From: Reticulitermes lucifugus
Lineage: Eukaryota > Arthropoda > Insecta > Blattodea > Rhinotermitidae
Reading direction: 5' to 3'
DNA length: 64,000 nucleotides
Assembly: GCA_026260175.1 (NCBI GenBank)
Contig: JAKCWW010000015.1
Location: 118,525-182,524 of the forward strand
Part shown: one piece after another, positions 34,265 to 45,419 of the stretch
Numbering within the stretch: position 1 is the first letter of the stretch
How the letters are laid out: the number at the start of each line of letters is the position of its first letter
Notes under the pieces: generated by a model
The model's database searches: none
The model's input: the letters and a program-made list of their open reading frames with translations, nothing else
Told to the model about the DNA's origin: nothing
Made by a program: the position numbers and the translations under genes

Positions 34265-36154
34265 ATGCTGTGGGTTCAGCTACTAGTGATAAGTTCTACA
34301 GTGCTTGCCGTCAAGGGCAGAGATCCTTCGGAAGTGTTTGGCGTTATCTATGAATGGAACAAACTTGATTTTTTGTGGCCTGATGATTCTTCTAAGGCTA
34401 GATTTCTAGATTCGTCGCAGTTTATACCTGAAAATACAACAATCTCTGGTGTAAAAGTGTGGGGCGACAGATTGTACGTCACTCTACCTCGCTGGCGTCG
34501 CGGCGTCCCTGCGACACTGGCTTCTATCCCGCTCCCAAAGCCGGGAAACTATCACAACCCCTCTCCGAAGCTGGAACCGTTCCCGTCGTGGGAGATGCAG
34601 CAAGTGGGAAACTGCTCGGCCCTACAGAATGTGCAGAATGTTGAGATAGACCCGACGAACGGATACATGTGGGTCATCGACTCTGGAAGAATTGATACAC
34701 TATCACAACGACCTGAAAACAGGTGCCCTCCTAAAATCGTCGTCTTCGACCTCATTGCTGCGGCTTCATCGTCACCGTCTCCAGGGTACAACTCGTATTA
34801 TGAGACAGATAACAGACAAGGAAGCACAGAACGCAGTCGTCAGACAGGTTACTACGAGGGTGGGTACAACCCTACTGGTGACAGCCAGGGTAGTTACGGC
34901 CCCCCGGGCGGAAACCATAATGGATACAATCCTCTTAGTGGCAATAATGACAGATACAATCCTCAGAGTGGCAATAATGACAGATACAATCCTCAAAGTG
35001 GCAATAATGACAGATACAATCCTCAAAGTGGCAACTATAATGGATACAACCCTCCGAGTGGCAGCCATGATGGATACAATCCTCCCAGTGGCAATTATGA
35101 TAGATACAATCCTCCGAGTGGCAACCAAGGCGGACACAATGCTCCGAGTGGCAACCAAGGCGGACACAATGCCCCAAATGATTACCAGGGATACAATTCC
35201 CCTAGAAGCTATAATACTAATAACAACAGACCCGGTTTTATTGTGAGGGTATTCATATTTCCTGATACGGTGATCTCTCAAGATACAGACTTGGAGGATA
35301 TCGTTCTAGACACCGATGGATCCGGTTATACCTACATAAGTGATTCAAGTGATACCGACCCAGGCCTTATCGTCTACAGCTGGAAGGAAAACCGTCCATG
35401 GAAAGTCCGAGACAATAGGTCCATGCGAGCAGATCCAGGGGTTCGGAGTTTATCTTTTAACGGAGTGTATGTGGATATAAACTGGAACATCGCTGGCCTC
35501 GCCCTGTCTCCCGTTTCATACAGCGGGGAAAGACGCCTATACTACTCACCCCTCGGTAGCTACTCGCTTTTCTCTATCCCTACTTCCGTCTTGAAAGATG
35601 AAACCCGCGCTGTAGGCGACGTTTCAGCGTATGTTAAAACGCATGGTCGAAAGACGTCTATCAGCGAGGGCATGGCTATGGACTCTCGCGGAGTTCTATA
35701 TTATGGACTCTTGGGGGAAAACGCTATTGCCAAATGGGACACCAATCTCCCCTTTGAGGGAAACCAACACAAGATCGCTCAAGACAACAATCTACTCCAG
35801 TGGCCTGCCAGCTTCGGTTTCGACTCTCAACAAATGAATCTAACGGTCGTTTCGAACAGGCTTCAGAACTTCTTGGCAGGACGAGTTCATCTCAACGAGC
35901 CAAATTTTAGGGTCATTAGTGCATACACCGGCACCAAGTCATACCTGTTCCAACCAACAGGATTCGATTATGCTACCTCTACCTATCGACCCACTCAATT
36001 AACGGACCGGAGCTTCAGCGACGACAGGGACTCCATTTATCACACCCAGCACCAACACATAACGGGCAGCAATATAAAAAACGCCGCGGGACGGCTAACC
36101 CCAGTTTTCTTCATGACGGTCGTCCTTGTTTTTGCCAAACTAGCAGTGGCGTAG
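34265..36154 (+). CDS. Yellow / major royal jelly protein family member with decapeptide-repeat insertion
   Basis: An uninterrupted 629-residue frame. It begins with a signal peptide (MLWVQLLVISSTVLAVKG, cleavage about residue 18), then the MRJP/Yellow beta-propeller: FGVIYEWNKLDFLWPDD, IPENTTISGVKVWGDRLYVT, VPATLASIPLP, GNCSALQNVQNVEID, MWVIDSG and NRCPPKIVVFDL, resuming at FIVRVFIFPD (about residue 323) with ISEGMAMDSRGVLYYGLL and WPASFGFDS later. Between the two beta-strands at about residues 165-321, where family members have a short turn, lies a disordered N/G/P/Y-rich insert with about eleven 10-residue units (GYNPPSGNYD type). The C-terminus ends in a hydrophobic stretch (PVFFMTVVLVFAKLAVA), compatible with a GPI-attachment signal or tail anchor. 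Yellow proteins are secreted and act in cuticle pigmentation or eggshell and cuticle formation; the paralogue is not assigned. The frame has no introns, unusual for the family. It lies, same strand, inside the presumed last intron of the MFS gene. Confidence 0.92.
   Translation: MLWVQLLVISSTVLAVKGRDPSEVFGVIYEWNKLDFLWPDDSSKARFLDSSQFIPENTTISGVKVWGDRLYVTLPRWRRGVPATLASIPLPKPGNYHNPSPKLEPFPSWEMQQVGNCSALQNVQNVEIDPTNGYMWVIDSGRIDTLSQRPENRCPPKIVVFDLIAAASSSPSPGYNSYYETDNRQGSTERSRQTGYYEGGYNPTGDSQGSYGPPGGNHNGYNPLSGNNDRYNPQSGNNDRYNPQSGNNDRYNPQSGNYNGYNPPSGSHDGYNPPSGNYDRYNPPSGNQGGHNAPSGNQGGHNAPNDYQGYNSPRSYNTNNNRPGFIVRVFIFPDTVISQDTDLEDIVLDTDGSGYTYISDSSDTDPGLIVYSWKENRPWKVRDNRSMRADPGVRSLSFNGVYVDINWNIAGLALSPVSYSGERRLYYSPLGSYSLFSIPTSVLKDETRAVGDVSAYVKTHGRKTSISEGMAMDSRGVLYYGLLGENAIAKWDTNLPFEGNQHKIAQDNNLLQWPASFGFDSQQMNLTVVSNRLQNFLAGRVHLNEPNFRVISAYTGTKSYLFQPTGFDYATSTYRPTQLTDRSFSDDRDSIYHTQHQHITGSNIKNAAGRLTPVFFMTVVLVFAKLAVA
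34860..35190 (+). repeat. 30-bp in-frame coding minisatellite in the yellow gene
   Basis: About eleven units of 30 bp encoding (G/R)YNPxSGNxx decapeptides. Three central units (about 34951-35040) are almost identical, while outer units have diverged (GYNPPSGSHD, GHNAPSGNQG). All length changes are multiples of 30, so the frame is kept. Confidence 0.95.
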
Positions 36155-36978
36155 ACACTACAATCGCTCGGCCCAGATGTAGACGAGAAGCAGGCATCTC
36201 TGAGGTAATGTTGGAAAATTCTTGACAGGATATACCACTATGGATAAATTTGGCTTTTCTCACAAAGTCTGAAAAAGGAAAGAAGTTGATTACAATATAT
36301 TTCCATGGCTGCTTTCTTTATCCTCTACATGGCACACTTATTTAAAAGGGCAATCCGCAGCTCTAAAATCTGGCGTTGTAATGTCCTTTCTGAAACTATC
36401 TGCAAATGATTTAAACCTTTAGATATTTTTACCTCTATCTCCATAACATGATTAATGTTAAAAATTACCGTTTAGTGTCACACAGGAAAGGTAAATATGC
36501 AGACACAAAAACATCTGTGGGCCAGCCGAGGTTTGTGATCACAAATTGCAGAAAATCGGTATCAGTTTCTTATAAAACACTGGGTAAACCCATATATGCA
36601 CATATACTTAATCCATGCAGCAGAGTCCTTCTGGAGAAACAAAGGCAACAGACACTTAGTTTCTTACTGAATCTTGTGGTTCATTACAGTGTTCACAAGA
36701 AACCCCCTACTGATCCCTGTACTGAGCCAAATGAATTCAGTCCACTCTCATGTTTTTCAAGATCCATTGTAATATTATGCTGCTTCCATATAGGTTCCTG
36801 GCATTCAAGTTCATCTTGTGTCCATTTTCCATTGCTTTAGATCATTACAAAGAATGTGCCCCCAAGGCTGAAGTCCTGGGTAACATTTCGTAATATGCCA
36901 GTTTATTTTACCATCAGGGGTTGTTAAGGTCACCACCCCCAATCCCGAATCTACATGACCATCCCTTGTCTGCTATCC

Positions 36979-36979
<1 letters not shown>

Positions 36980-37011
<32 letters not shown>
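36980..37011. repeat. (TA)n microsatellite
   Basis: About 15 TA units. Confidence 0.95.
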
Positions 37012-37017
<6 letters not shown>

Positions 37018-37841
37018 CCCTTACACATATGAAAGGCTAATGCTTGCTCTGCACTACACAGTGCTGTTTTCTGGAGGTACACAATACCAAATCAAGCACA
37101 TCTTACATTGTCACGAGTTGCTTCCATTTGCTATTCCTACTGGTAACTACTACAAACTGACTACTAACATACATAAAGACAGAACAGCAAGCATTAGTTG
37201 TGTACGCATACGGACAGGTGTAGCATTCCAAAATCAAGTTGCAGAAGTTACCATGTTATCTTTTGTACAAGTATCATCTGTTTTACATAAGGTTCAGCAT
37301 GATGTATCAAGAGATTTTGGATACAAATAATGGAGATCTCAAAAACAGCATGTTAAGTGGCTCTCTATAAATGTGTATCAGAGGAAAACAACCATTCAAA
37401 ATCATACGAGTCTTTGAAACTTGTATTATAGTGATGCTCTTAACTGATAGTCAGTGGTTTTCACGATACAGTCAGTGGTTTTCACAAAATACTGCATATA
37501 AGCCAAAATACATAACCAAAGATTATTGTAAAACGACACTAATTATGTACTGTCTCCTACCACTTAAACACTGGAATGACGGGATCAAACTCCACTCAGG
37601 GCATGAATGTATGTCTGCATATTTTTATGTGTTTGTATATCACTGTAAAGGAAGATACCTTGTGATGGGCTGATCCCCATTCCAAGTGCTACCAGATGCC
37701 TACAAACAAGATTCAACAACCTAAATCCTGGGCCATAATGGCCACTAGTAACAGAGACACAGACAGGCTAATTCTGAAGAATTAAAACATGCCTCTTCTA
37801 ACATAAAATGACCTATCATATTTACTGCAATTTTTTTCCCC

Positions 37842-38030
37842 CAATGGCTCGACAGCCCCTTGGGGGCCTAGGCCGCCTCATTTTTCGAGGCNNNNNNNNN
37901 NNNNNNNNNNNNNNNNNNNNNNNNNNNNNNNNNNNNNNNNNNNNNNNNNNNCCCACAATCCTAGTAAGTGAGCGGCCGCAGACCCACGCCTTAGACCGCA
38001 CGGCCACTGGGATCAGCTATGTACTGCAAT
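37842..38030 (-). mobile_element. tRNA-derived SINE head (family 3), interrupted by assembly gap
   Basis: On the minus strand, CCAGTGGCCGTGCGGTCTAA has box A character and is followed by GCGTGGGTCTGCGGCCGC. Beyond the 60-N gap comes GCCTCGAAAAATGAGGCGGC, a hairpin-like phrase. It is unusually CpG-rich for its surroundings, suggesting a young insertion that also explains the assembly break. Confidence 0.55.
37892..37951. other. Assembly gap (60 N)
   Basis: A run of 60 Ns between the yellow gene and the candidate last MFS exon. Confidence 1.
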
Positions 38031-39054
38031 ACATTGGCAAAACTCACAAACCATAAGCTCTGAGACTCTCACAGCAGTGCTGTCAAAAGATTCAGTTATT
38101 TATCAGTCCACACTGCATAAACATCCCAAAGATTTGCATATTAATCACCACGTAACTGTCTGGTATTAGGGAATAAAAGTGAATCACATCAAAACAAAAG
38201 TAGTAATGAAGAAGGCCTTAACAAGAGCCACTTCAGCCAAATTCCAACTTACTACAACTGACTTCGTTAACATGATCTATAATATGATACTTCTTCGTAT
38301 TCTTGGTATTCCAGTTGTCTTCCCAAGAATTTTGACCACTGGGTTTCAGTACCCATTTTTTTCCACACTACACATCCAGCCCACTATAAATTAACAAAAC
38401 TTCCATTTAAAAAATGCTGAATTAAGATAGGGCAAACAAACTGCTGGATTAGGTCCTTTCACAATAGAGATTATCCAAACTGCATGAAACAACAGCAGAT
38501 TTAGTTTTCCTACCTGAAACACTATTTAAATCCTTCATTCATTTGACACAGCATGAACACTTAACTGACTCACTCCTATGAAAAATGGGTATTTCATCAC
38601 CAAACTCATTATGATTGTTTTGTTTATATGCTATGCATTTAGGCTTGTTCACGGTTTACACACAGGCTCAGCTCTTGTATAAAGGCTATTTTAAGAACAG
38701 TATATTTAGTATATATATATTATTATTTCACACTGTTTCTGTCATAGTCTGTATATGAGAAAATTTATAGACCTTTATGTTACTTTCAAAGGGTATACAA
38801 ATTTCACACACATACACACACACACATGTACACAGAACTTGTGACGTCCTATATTAAGTAAATAACTATTTATTTAGCCTGTTTACTTTAAGTAATAACA
38901 GGTAGGAAACAGAATATCCTAGAAAAAGTTCAATATGTAGCACAAAAGAAAACCCACAGACAGAGACAATTTTACTTTGATAAAGAGTAGCTGGTTGTTT
39001 CGAAACAATTAATTCATAAAGACTACCATCAAAACCAACTATAGTTGTCTAACG

Positions 39055-39223
39055 ATATGTTGTTACCAATGAGCTGTGTGTTTCAATTCAAAAGGGCCAT
39101 CATCAGGCTTTTTATGAAAGCATAAAAAAGGATGCAAAAATGTAAATGCACATGTATATATTTTCTTATTGTGAGATACTTCGTTTTTATGTTTTTATAC
39201 AAAGCTCATTGGTAACAACATAT
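39055..39223. mobile_element. Palindromic element E with hammerhead-like remnant
   Basis: Perfect 21-bp inverted repeats ATATGTTGTTACCAATGAGCT (39055-39075 and 39203-39223). On the minus strand inside, core CTGATGA (complement of 39100-39106) is followed at the right distance by GAAAC, but helix II does not pair. A hairpin CTTTTTATG/CATAAAAAAG lies at about 39108-39130. The element ends 83 bp before the acceptor of the last MFS exon. Confidence 0.55.
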
Positions 39224-39306
39224 TATTACACATATATAAATGTGTTTGACTGTGGTCTTTATCAATAATAGGATCAATTTTATTTTAACTTTTCATGTGT
39301 TCGCAG

Positions 39307-39490
39307 GATGATGAAGTGCATTAAAGACTATGATAGAGGGCGAGCATCATATAGCCAATTGGTGCCTCCTGAAGGTGAGTCAGACGATGAGGAAGTGACA
39401 GTGTATGAAAGTGAGGACTGGTTGGAAAAGGCTCTAGAGGACGAAGAGCAACAAGTCCAGAGATGGAAGAATGTGTCCTGTCCTACCTAG
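39307..39490 (+). CDS. Candidate last coding exon of the MFSD6-like transporter (cytoplasmic tail)
   Basis: After a good acceptor (pyrimidine-rich tract, TTCGCAG) the frame reads MMKCIKDYDRGRASYSQLV, then an acidic tail with SDDEEVTVYESEDWLEKALEDEE, ending in SCPT and a stop. The preceding MFS exon stops in phase 2 (GG), and this exon supplies the one base needed, giving LCGG-MMKCIKDYD. That is consistent with a transporter C-terminal tail immediately after the last membrane span. It cannot belong to the yellow gene, which has its own stop, nor to TBC1D16, which starts 11 kb further on. Phase agreement alone has a one-in-three chance. The main doubt is the 30-kb intron that would contain a whole gene and an assembly gap. 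Confidence 0.65.
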
Positions 39491-40797
39491 CAGCACTCCA
39501 AGTGAAACGTCCGAACTGTACATGCAATGTCTCAATAACAGCAGAATTTGATTAGTGATCATCTGAACAATTAGTTCATAGAAAATGGTCAGGCTTTTGT
39601 TTCTGAAGAAGTAGCACGTTTGAACATAATGCATTCCATGTCCACAGGAAATAAGTATACTGTCACTATCAAGATTGTTACTATTTTGCTACATGTATAA
39701 CTGTTATGAAAATATCTTAAAATCCCAATTCTGGATAACATATACTTAAAAAGTTATTATTCCAGAATCAGTATCAAAGTTTTATTTAAACTGTTATGGA
39801 TATCATGAAGCACTAAACACCAAAAGATACAGACACATGTATGTAGAGGACCTGAAAGAGAATACTGTATTACAGTTAGGACTTAGTGTTATACTGAAAC
39901 AAAGTACAAGCCTGTTCTTAAAAAGTAATTTTCTGGAGTGTTTGCCTAGTGAAACATAACCAGTTTATTTAATCATGCAATTTTCTGATTTTTTAAGTGT
40001 TAACAGGGCAAACAGTAGAGTAGAATGTTGTGATTTACTTCACATGAATTTTCCCCGTAGAATTAGTACCTGTCAAAATTAAGACATCATTATGATAGAA
40101 GGTACTTCATATTCTTCAAAGATCATTTAGATTTTGTCTTAGAATGACAAGTGCTCTTCTGTTTCTTATTCTGGGAGCAAACCATCATTCAGTTACTCCA
40201 AAACTGGTAATCAAACTCTACCAGTTACATTCTCTGAAGTAAAGTATGTGGAAAAAAGAGGTAACAGACAATCTGAGGATTTCCAACTGGCATGCTGAAA
40301 ACATGAAGCACCACTGTTTATAAAACTAGTGACTTCCTCTTTCATGTATTCACTTTGAGCCTACTTTAATACTACACACATACTTATTACAGATGTTCAA
40401 TGGTTACACCATATTAAGCATGTTGTACTGGTGAACATGAAGTTTGGATCTTAAGTAAATTGTTATGAATCTTGTTACAAAGTCACAACATTTGCAACCA
40501 GGCAGATAAAATAATGATGCAATTTGCTGTGATATTATGGTAACCAATGTTAAGGAAATAACAGCACAGTTCGACATCTCTCCATTTGAATGTATACAGA
40601 CAAAATATGTGCATGTGGCCATAACAGTACCTTTACAAGGCCACTGTGTACATAAGAACGGTGTGTCACAGTGTGAAGTACTCAGTCCCTCATGTCCTAC
40701 CCGGAGGTTAATATTTTGTTATGTTTGCATTCCATAAATCACTGAAAAGAAATATGAAGTCTGTGTACTACCACCCACTTAAAACAATTTGCATCAT

Positions 40798-40803
40798 AAT
40801 AAA
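40798..40803 (+). terminator. Candidate polyadenylation signal for the MFS gene
   Basis: The first AATAAA downstream of the stop at 39490, in an A-rich context. It would imply a 3' UTR of about 1.3 kb. Confidence 0.35.
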
Positions 40804-41639
40804 AAAATATGTACCTCCCTTGTTCAATTTAGAATCTACTGATGAAACAAAAAATTACAACACTTAATCTAAATACTGTAAAGAATTTTTGGAGCTTTCC
40901 TGAATCTCCCCCACACAAGTGAGTCAATGGTCACCTTATGGTCTACAAATACTTCCAAAAGCTTCATAAACAAGTTTGGGATTGGGTATATCAAAACATA
41001 GTTCACTCTCTAACATTTCCCAGCAAAATAGCAGAGCACTAAACTGCACAATCAGCCAGTGAATTTAATTGATATTTTTATTCTAAGTGATGATGGAAAG
41101 AAAGGAAATGGTTATTTTAAGTATATATATGCTGTGGACTAAATTTTGGTTGGTTAAATTGTCCACATGCTTGTATACGAATGGATCACTCACCTTCTCA
41201 CCCTGTCTCAAGTTAATGATTTCACAGATCAAAGGATCATCTGAAACAGGCACACTGCATTTAATTTACTTCTGTATATATTCTGTAAGATCAAAACCAA
41301 TCACAGACTAGCAATGTATATTGAAAATGCTTTAATAATAGAGACACTGGCTAAGCCTAAAATCCCTTGCAAAGCCTGAACTATAAACATTGCACACTGG
41401 GGTTCCCATCCCTCATTAAAAACAGCAAGCCCTTTTCATTTGTTCAGGTTACATTCTTTAAAAATCCCATGAAAGGCAAAACTGTAATGCACAAAGTGAA
41501 GACCTTATGGGAAAAACAGGACTAGGGGAACCAAAGACACACAAAATATGACGATATGTAAATTAATCATTAATAAATGCAAAAACATTTGTGTTGGTTT
41601 TTACTGGAATGAAGTCAATGTTTCTGGCTGAAAGTTGTC

Positions 41640-42065
41640 AGGGTGATCAGATGACAGTGCCTGGTGGAGGGCCAGAGAGAAGACTTGATGAAGAAACAGG
41701 TACTCTTTGATTGCTCTGCCTTCTTTGTACGTTCCCATATACCTCTTTGTATGATGGCATGACAGCCTTCATCTCCATTACTCAGTCATGCACACAATAC
41801 CTCTTCCATCTTTTCAAGGAAGGAGTCACAATGACTTACATCAGAAATTTTCACACCAGATACAGCAGTCCTTAACATTTCCCCTGCCCTTGTCTTCATT
41901 TTTCTTAATGAAATGAATCATCAAAATGTTTACATCATAATGGTGTCTGACCATACCAATGCTCATTCCTCTGTCAAACTTACTGAACACTTCCACTTCC
42001 TCTAACAGTGACATCACTTCTGCTTTATACTCTTCATCAGCAAGTACATCACCCTTACCCGACAT
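41640..42065 (-). mobile_element. Tigger/pogo transposase N-terminal relic
   Basis: The minus strand reads EVFSKFDRGMSIGMVRHHYD then IHFIKKNEDKGRG, matching the CENP-B-type helix-turn-helix of Tigger transposases (EKLEVL..FDRG.S...VAR.Y.VNESTIR.IKKNE.KIR). Downstream minus-strand sequence around 41815 (FLEKMEEVL) fits the next part of the DNA-binding domain. The DDE domain is not seen. Confidence 0.75.
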
Positions 42066-44221
42066 AATTGCAACACAACAGCAAAAATTAGTTTCAAAAA
42101 TTATGAAAAAGGACAGTCAAAGTACATTCTGTATCACACAATACCTAGGTAGCTACTAGGTGAGACAGGCAGGCAGATATGGCCACTTGTGTATTATTCC
42201 GCGTACCTACACAAGCGTGACCGTGAATGAGCAGGGAATGACACTGCAAGTAAGTGAAACCACGATGCTCAAACATACAAATGGAGAGGGTCTGCTATAA
42301 TTTGTATTTTTACATTTGGAAGACATCACACAGCCAACTTGGTAGTCCTATTATGTACATGTTTGTTCCTTGCAAGTTTATAGTTCTGCTTTTCAGCCGT
42401 GTAGTACTGCAACTGTACCTTTGATTCACACCCCAAAGCTCTGTAACTAGTCTGGCAGATAAAATAATGCTGTAGTAACCAAAGATTCTTTTAATGTTTA
42501 TAGTGTCCCTTTATAAGTTCAAAACAGTTATATAACCCATCGTACATCTTTAGAATGACTTTATAGATTAAAAAATGACAAATTAATACTGCAACTCTAC
42601 ACTGCTGTGATGACAGTTTGAAGCAGGTATCTGATAAGTGTTGTAATGGTCATATGGTCAAGAGGTCTATTGCAGCCCTGCATCTACTGCACATTTTACT
42701 GAGCAAGTCATTCATTTCATAACATGATCAGTTCAAATCAGTTACTACATAAAACACATGAAAATTCAAGACTGTTTAACACATCTGATTTTATCTGTTG
42801 CTTCCCTCATTCTTCTACCATTTGGCCAGCACTGTAACTTGCTTGCCAATATGCAGTGTATACCACATCTAAAAATTCCCTTAACATTCAGTACACACAG
42901 TCCTAACAAATCCATAATTCTCTTATGACAGTATTACTGTCAAAATAAGCACTAGAGTAACAAAATAAACATTACAATGAGATGCCAGGTTACAACACCA
43001 CTTATTTCTACATGTTTTTAGTTGAAAAGTCCTATGTCCTTTTTGAAACTAAAAAATAAAGTGCAAATTCTTAATACAAATTTGCACATATCAATGGTCA
43101 TGTTTAAAGAATTATGTCTCTCTCTCTCTCTTGCTGTGATACAGTTAGGTCCTTTCCTTCAAATATGAATCCTCTATCTCATTACCATGTATTTAACATC
43201 TTCAGCATTAAAATATTACTCATTTGTTAGTTATATATATGGTATTCATGAGTTATAACATCAATTAAAGAAAGAACATACTTAATACAATAAATGGCTG
43301 TGCAGAAACCTTACATGTGTAAATGGAATAATATTAAAGAAATGCTCTTGTCAGACTCATCGTATCAGCCAGTCACAAATAAATGTATTTTAAGAATGAG
43401 TCCCCCACTAGCAAGGGCAGTATTTGCAAATGTGTTTGTTCCACATTTTCAATAAGAGAATCAAACTATATTGTAAGTAGCTATGATGTAAGGTTGACAA
43501 TAGACCTCTCACATTACATTTGTGCCTTTACTTTACATAATAAATGCTTACCTACTATGTAACACAGATTTTGTAAATGTTCTTTTATATTCCACTATTA
43601 CTACTACTGTTTGTGTGTATACATCTTTTTATAGCCTTTGAATTTTAGCCTTATACGTATCTCATTTTAAATACACTAATTAAGGACATGAAACACAATG
43701 CAGAAAAAGAATTTATGTTAAGAATTTAGAGTAGTTACTGTAGAGCTCTGTATGTATTACATTTCAGAAGTTTTCAATAAATCTAACAAGAAGAGTGAAA
43801 GACAAAATATACTGGCTATGTCTTCAAAATCAAGAGAAATCTTAGCATTTATGATGTGTATGCTGCTACCATAAGTGAGGATGGCATTAGTATTTCACTT
43901 GTACATATATATAAATTGTAAATTGTGGCAACATTTGACTTACTTCATAAAAGCAGGGTACAATAATTTGTTTGGGCACATAGCCTGCAATCTTGAACCA
44001 GACAGTACAGTATGCACATGTTCATATTTTGGGTGGTGTAGTATCTGGTACATACCAGGATATTACAAAGTGCTTGATATTAAGACTGAAATATCAACTG
44101 CACATCCAAGTTTGGCATGTCTCACAGTTCTGTTGTTTACTACTTACAGAATTACATAGTGACTTGGGGGGAAGGGGCATCATACACATCTGCATGGTAC
44201 CTTAGGAAAACAATATATACA

Positions 44222-44510
44222 GTACAGCTACAGTTGTTCCTGTCCATGTCATGCAGGCATAGAGGGAGGAATAGACGTATAGCTCCACTCATTCTTATCC
44301 TCAATGCTACACGGAGACGAGTGGTCAACATCATGCCCCAGCTGCTTTATCCCCAGAAAAGAACCCTGATACCGATTTAACAGGAGGCAGGCCCCACACC
44401 CGGTCTGAACATTTTGGAGAAGAGAATAATCTCTTGCCCGTACCAGGATTCAAACCCCAGACAGTCCAGCCTGCAGCCTCATTGCTATACTGGCTACACT
44501 AGCCTGACTC
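44222..44510 (-). mobile_element. tRNA-derived SINE, family 1, minus strand, full-length appearance
   Basis: Contains the tail CCTGTCCATGTCATGCAGGC, the body phrases GGAGACGAGTGG and ACAGGAGGCAGGCCC, GAGAATAATCTCTTGCCC, and a tRNA-like head whose complement has box B GGGGTTTGAATCCTGG. CpGs seen in the 20-28 kb copies are mostly TpG/CpA here. Confidence 0.85.
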
Positions 44511-44529
44511 CCAAAATAATATACATATA

Positions 44530-44960
44530 TATACAGCAAAATTCCGTTAATTCAACTCGCACAAGACCAGACATGGGCCAGATTATTGAATATTCAGATT
44601 ATTAGACAGTACCTACACTCACCTAAGTTCTTACAGGTAATTTTTTTGTTACTGCTCCTATACTTTGGCTGTATAGCTAATCAGAAGAGTATTCCATTTG
44701 AATATCTCCATCTGCTGGTTCACAGTCAACAGAGTCCTCTTCTGTGTTTTCTGGAATCTTCATAGTTGAAGAAGTTGAGGAGTAGGAGACAAGGAATCAG
44801 GAGCTACCACAATGGTTGATGTACAGACACTCTTGGAGGCCTTTATGAACATGTCCCTGAGATCTTTCTGTCTCATTGATGAAGCTTTTTCTGATAAAAA
44901 GCGAAACTTCCAGTCTCTCCTACTCTCCTCAAGTGCTACTTTATCAGGCCTTACCAATTA
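44530..44960. mobile_element. Probable Tigger-type relic
   Basis: TACAGCAAAATTCCGTTAAT at about 44530 resembles a Tigger terminal repeat, and the TTATTGAATATTCAGATTAT phrase after it is typical of such ends. The following minus-strand frame (44957-44760) may be a remnant of the transposase C-terminal part, but I cannot align it confidently. Confidence 0.4.
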
Positions 44961-45419
44961 TAAGACAATTATGAGAACTATAAAGTGTTATTGTGGATCA
45001 GATATGAAACAAACATACTAACTCACAGTAATTTTCAATGAACCATGGTTCAGAACAAAAACTTTTATCATGAAAAAGGCAGTCAATTAACAATGTTGTG
45101 GTTACTGGTATAAAAGAACTGGGGGAAATGCATATCTCATGAATGCCGTCATTGACAAAATCTTCACATACAAAAATTATTCTTTCTGAGTAACCCAGTC
45201 TTCAAGGACCATGGAAGTGAGCATGCAAATGAGTGACATGAAAACATGGCACACAAATTACATATCTAATTATGAAAACTTACATTTGGAATTCAGTGTT
45301 GTTAGAAGTTAGGAACATTTCTAAAATCACTTTATGAGAGATTCTGATGTATGCAGTAACAATACAGATGTCACAATTTCATAACATTTTATGACTTATC
45401 ATATGAACTCCTCAAAAAG

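Larger units (their letters stand above)
36155..39306 (+). other. Yellow 3' flank and right part of MFS intron 3
   Basis: CpG frequency falls between about 36.2 and 36.6 kb to the low level seen at the left of the window. No AATAAA is evident close behind the yellow stop codon. Short reading frames here have no resemblance to known proteins. Repeats are listed separately. Confidence 0.5.

Noticed and set aside
34772-35281. Long antisense and alternative frames with repeated peptides through the yellow repeat region
   Set aside because: They are the mirror of the 30-bp coding minisatellite. The Yellow frame has signal peptide and family motifs on both sides.
17689-37951. The CpG-normal block as simply a misplaced contig between the two gaps
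   Set aside because: The compositional edges (about 15.0 and 36.2-36.6 kb) fall inside contiguous sequence outside or away from the gaps, so gap misjoining alone does not explain them, though it cannot be excluded for the gene order.
39308-39490. The 39.3-kb frame as an independent small gene starting at its ATG
   Set aside because: A strong splice acceptor directly precedes it, its phase fits the MFS exon, and an acidic tail fits a transporter C-terminus better than a free 60-residue protein.
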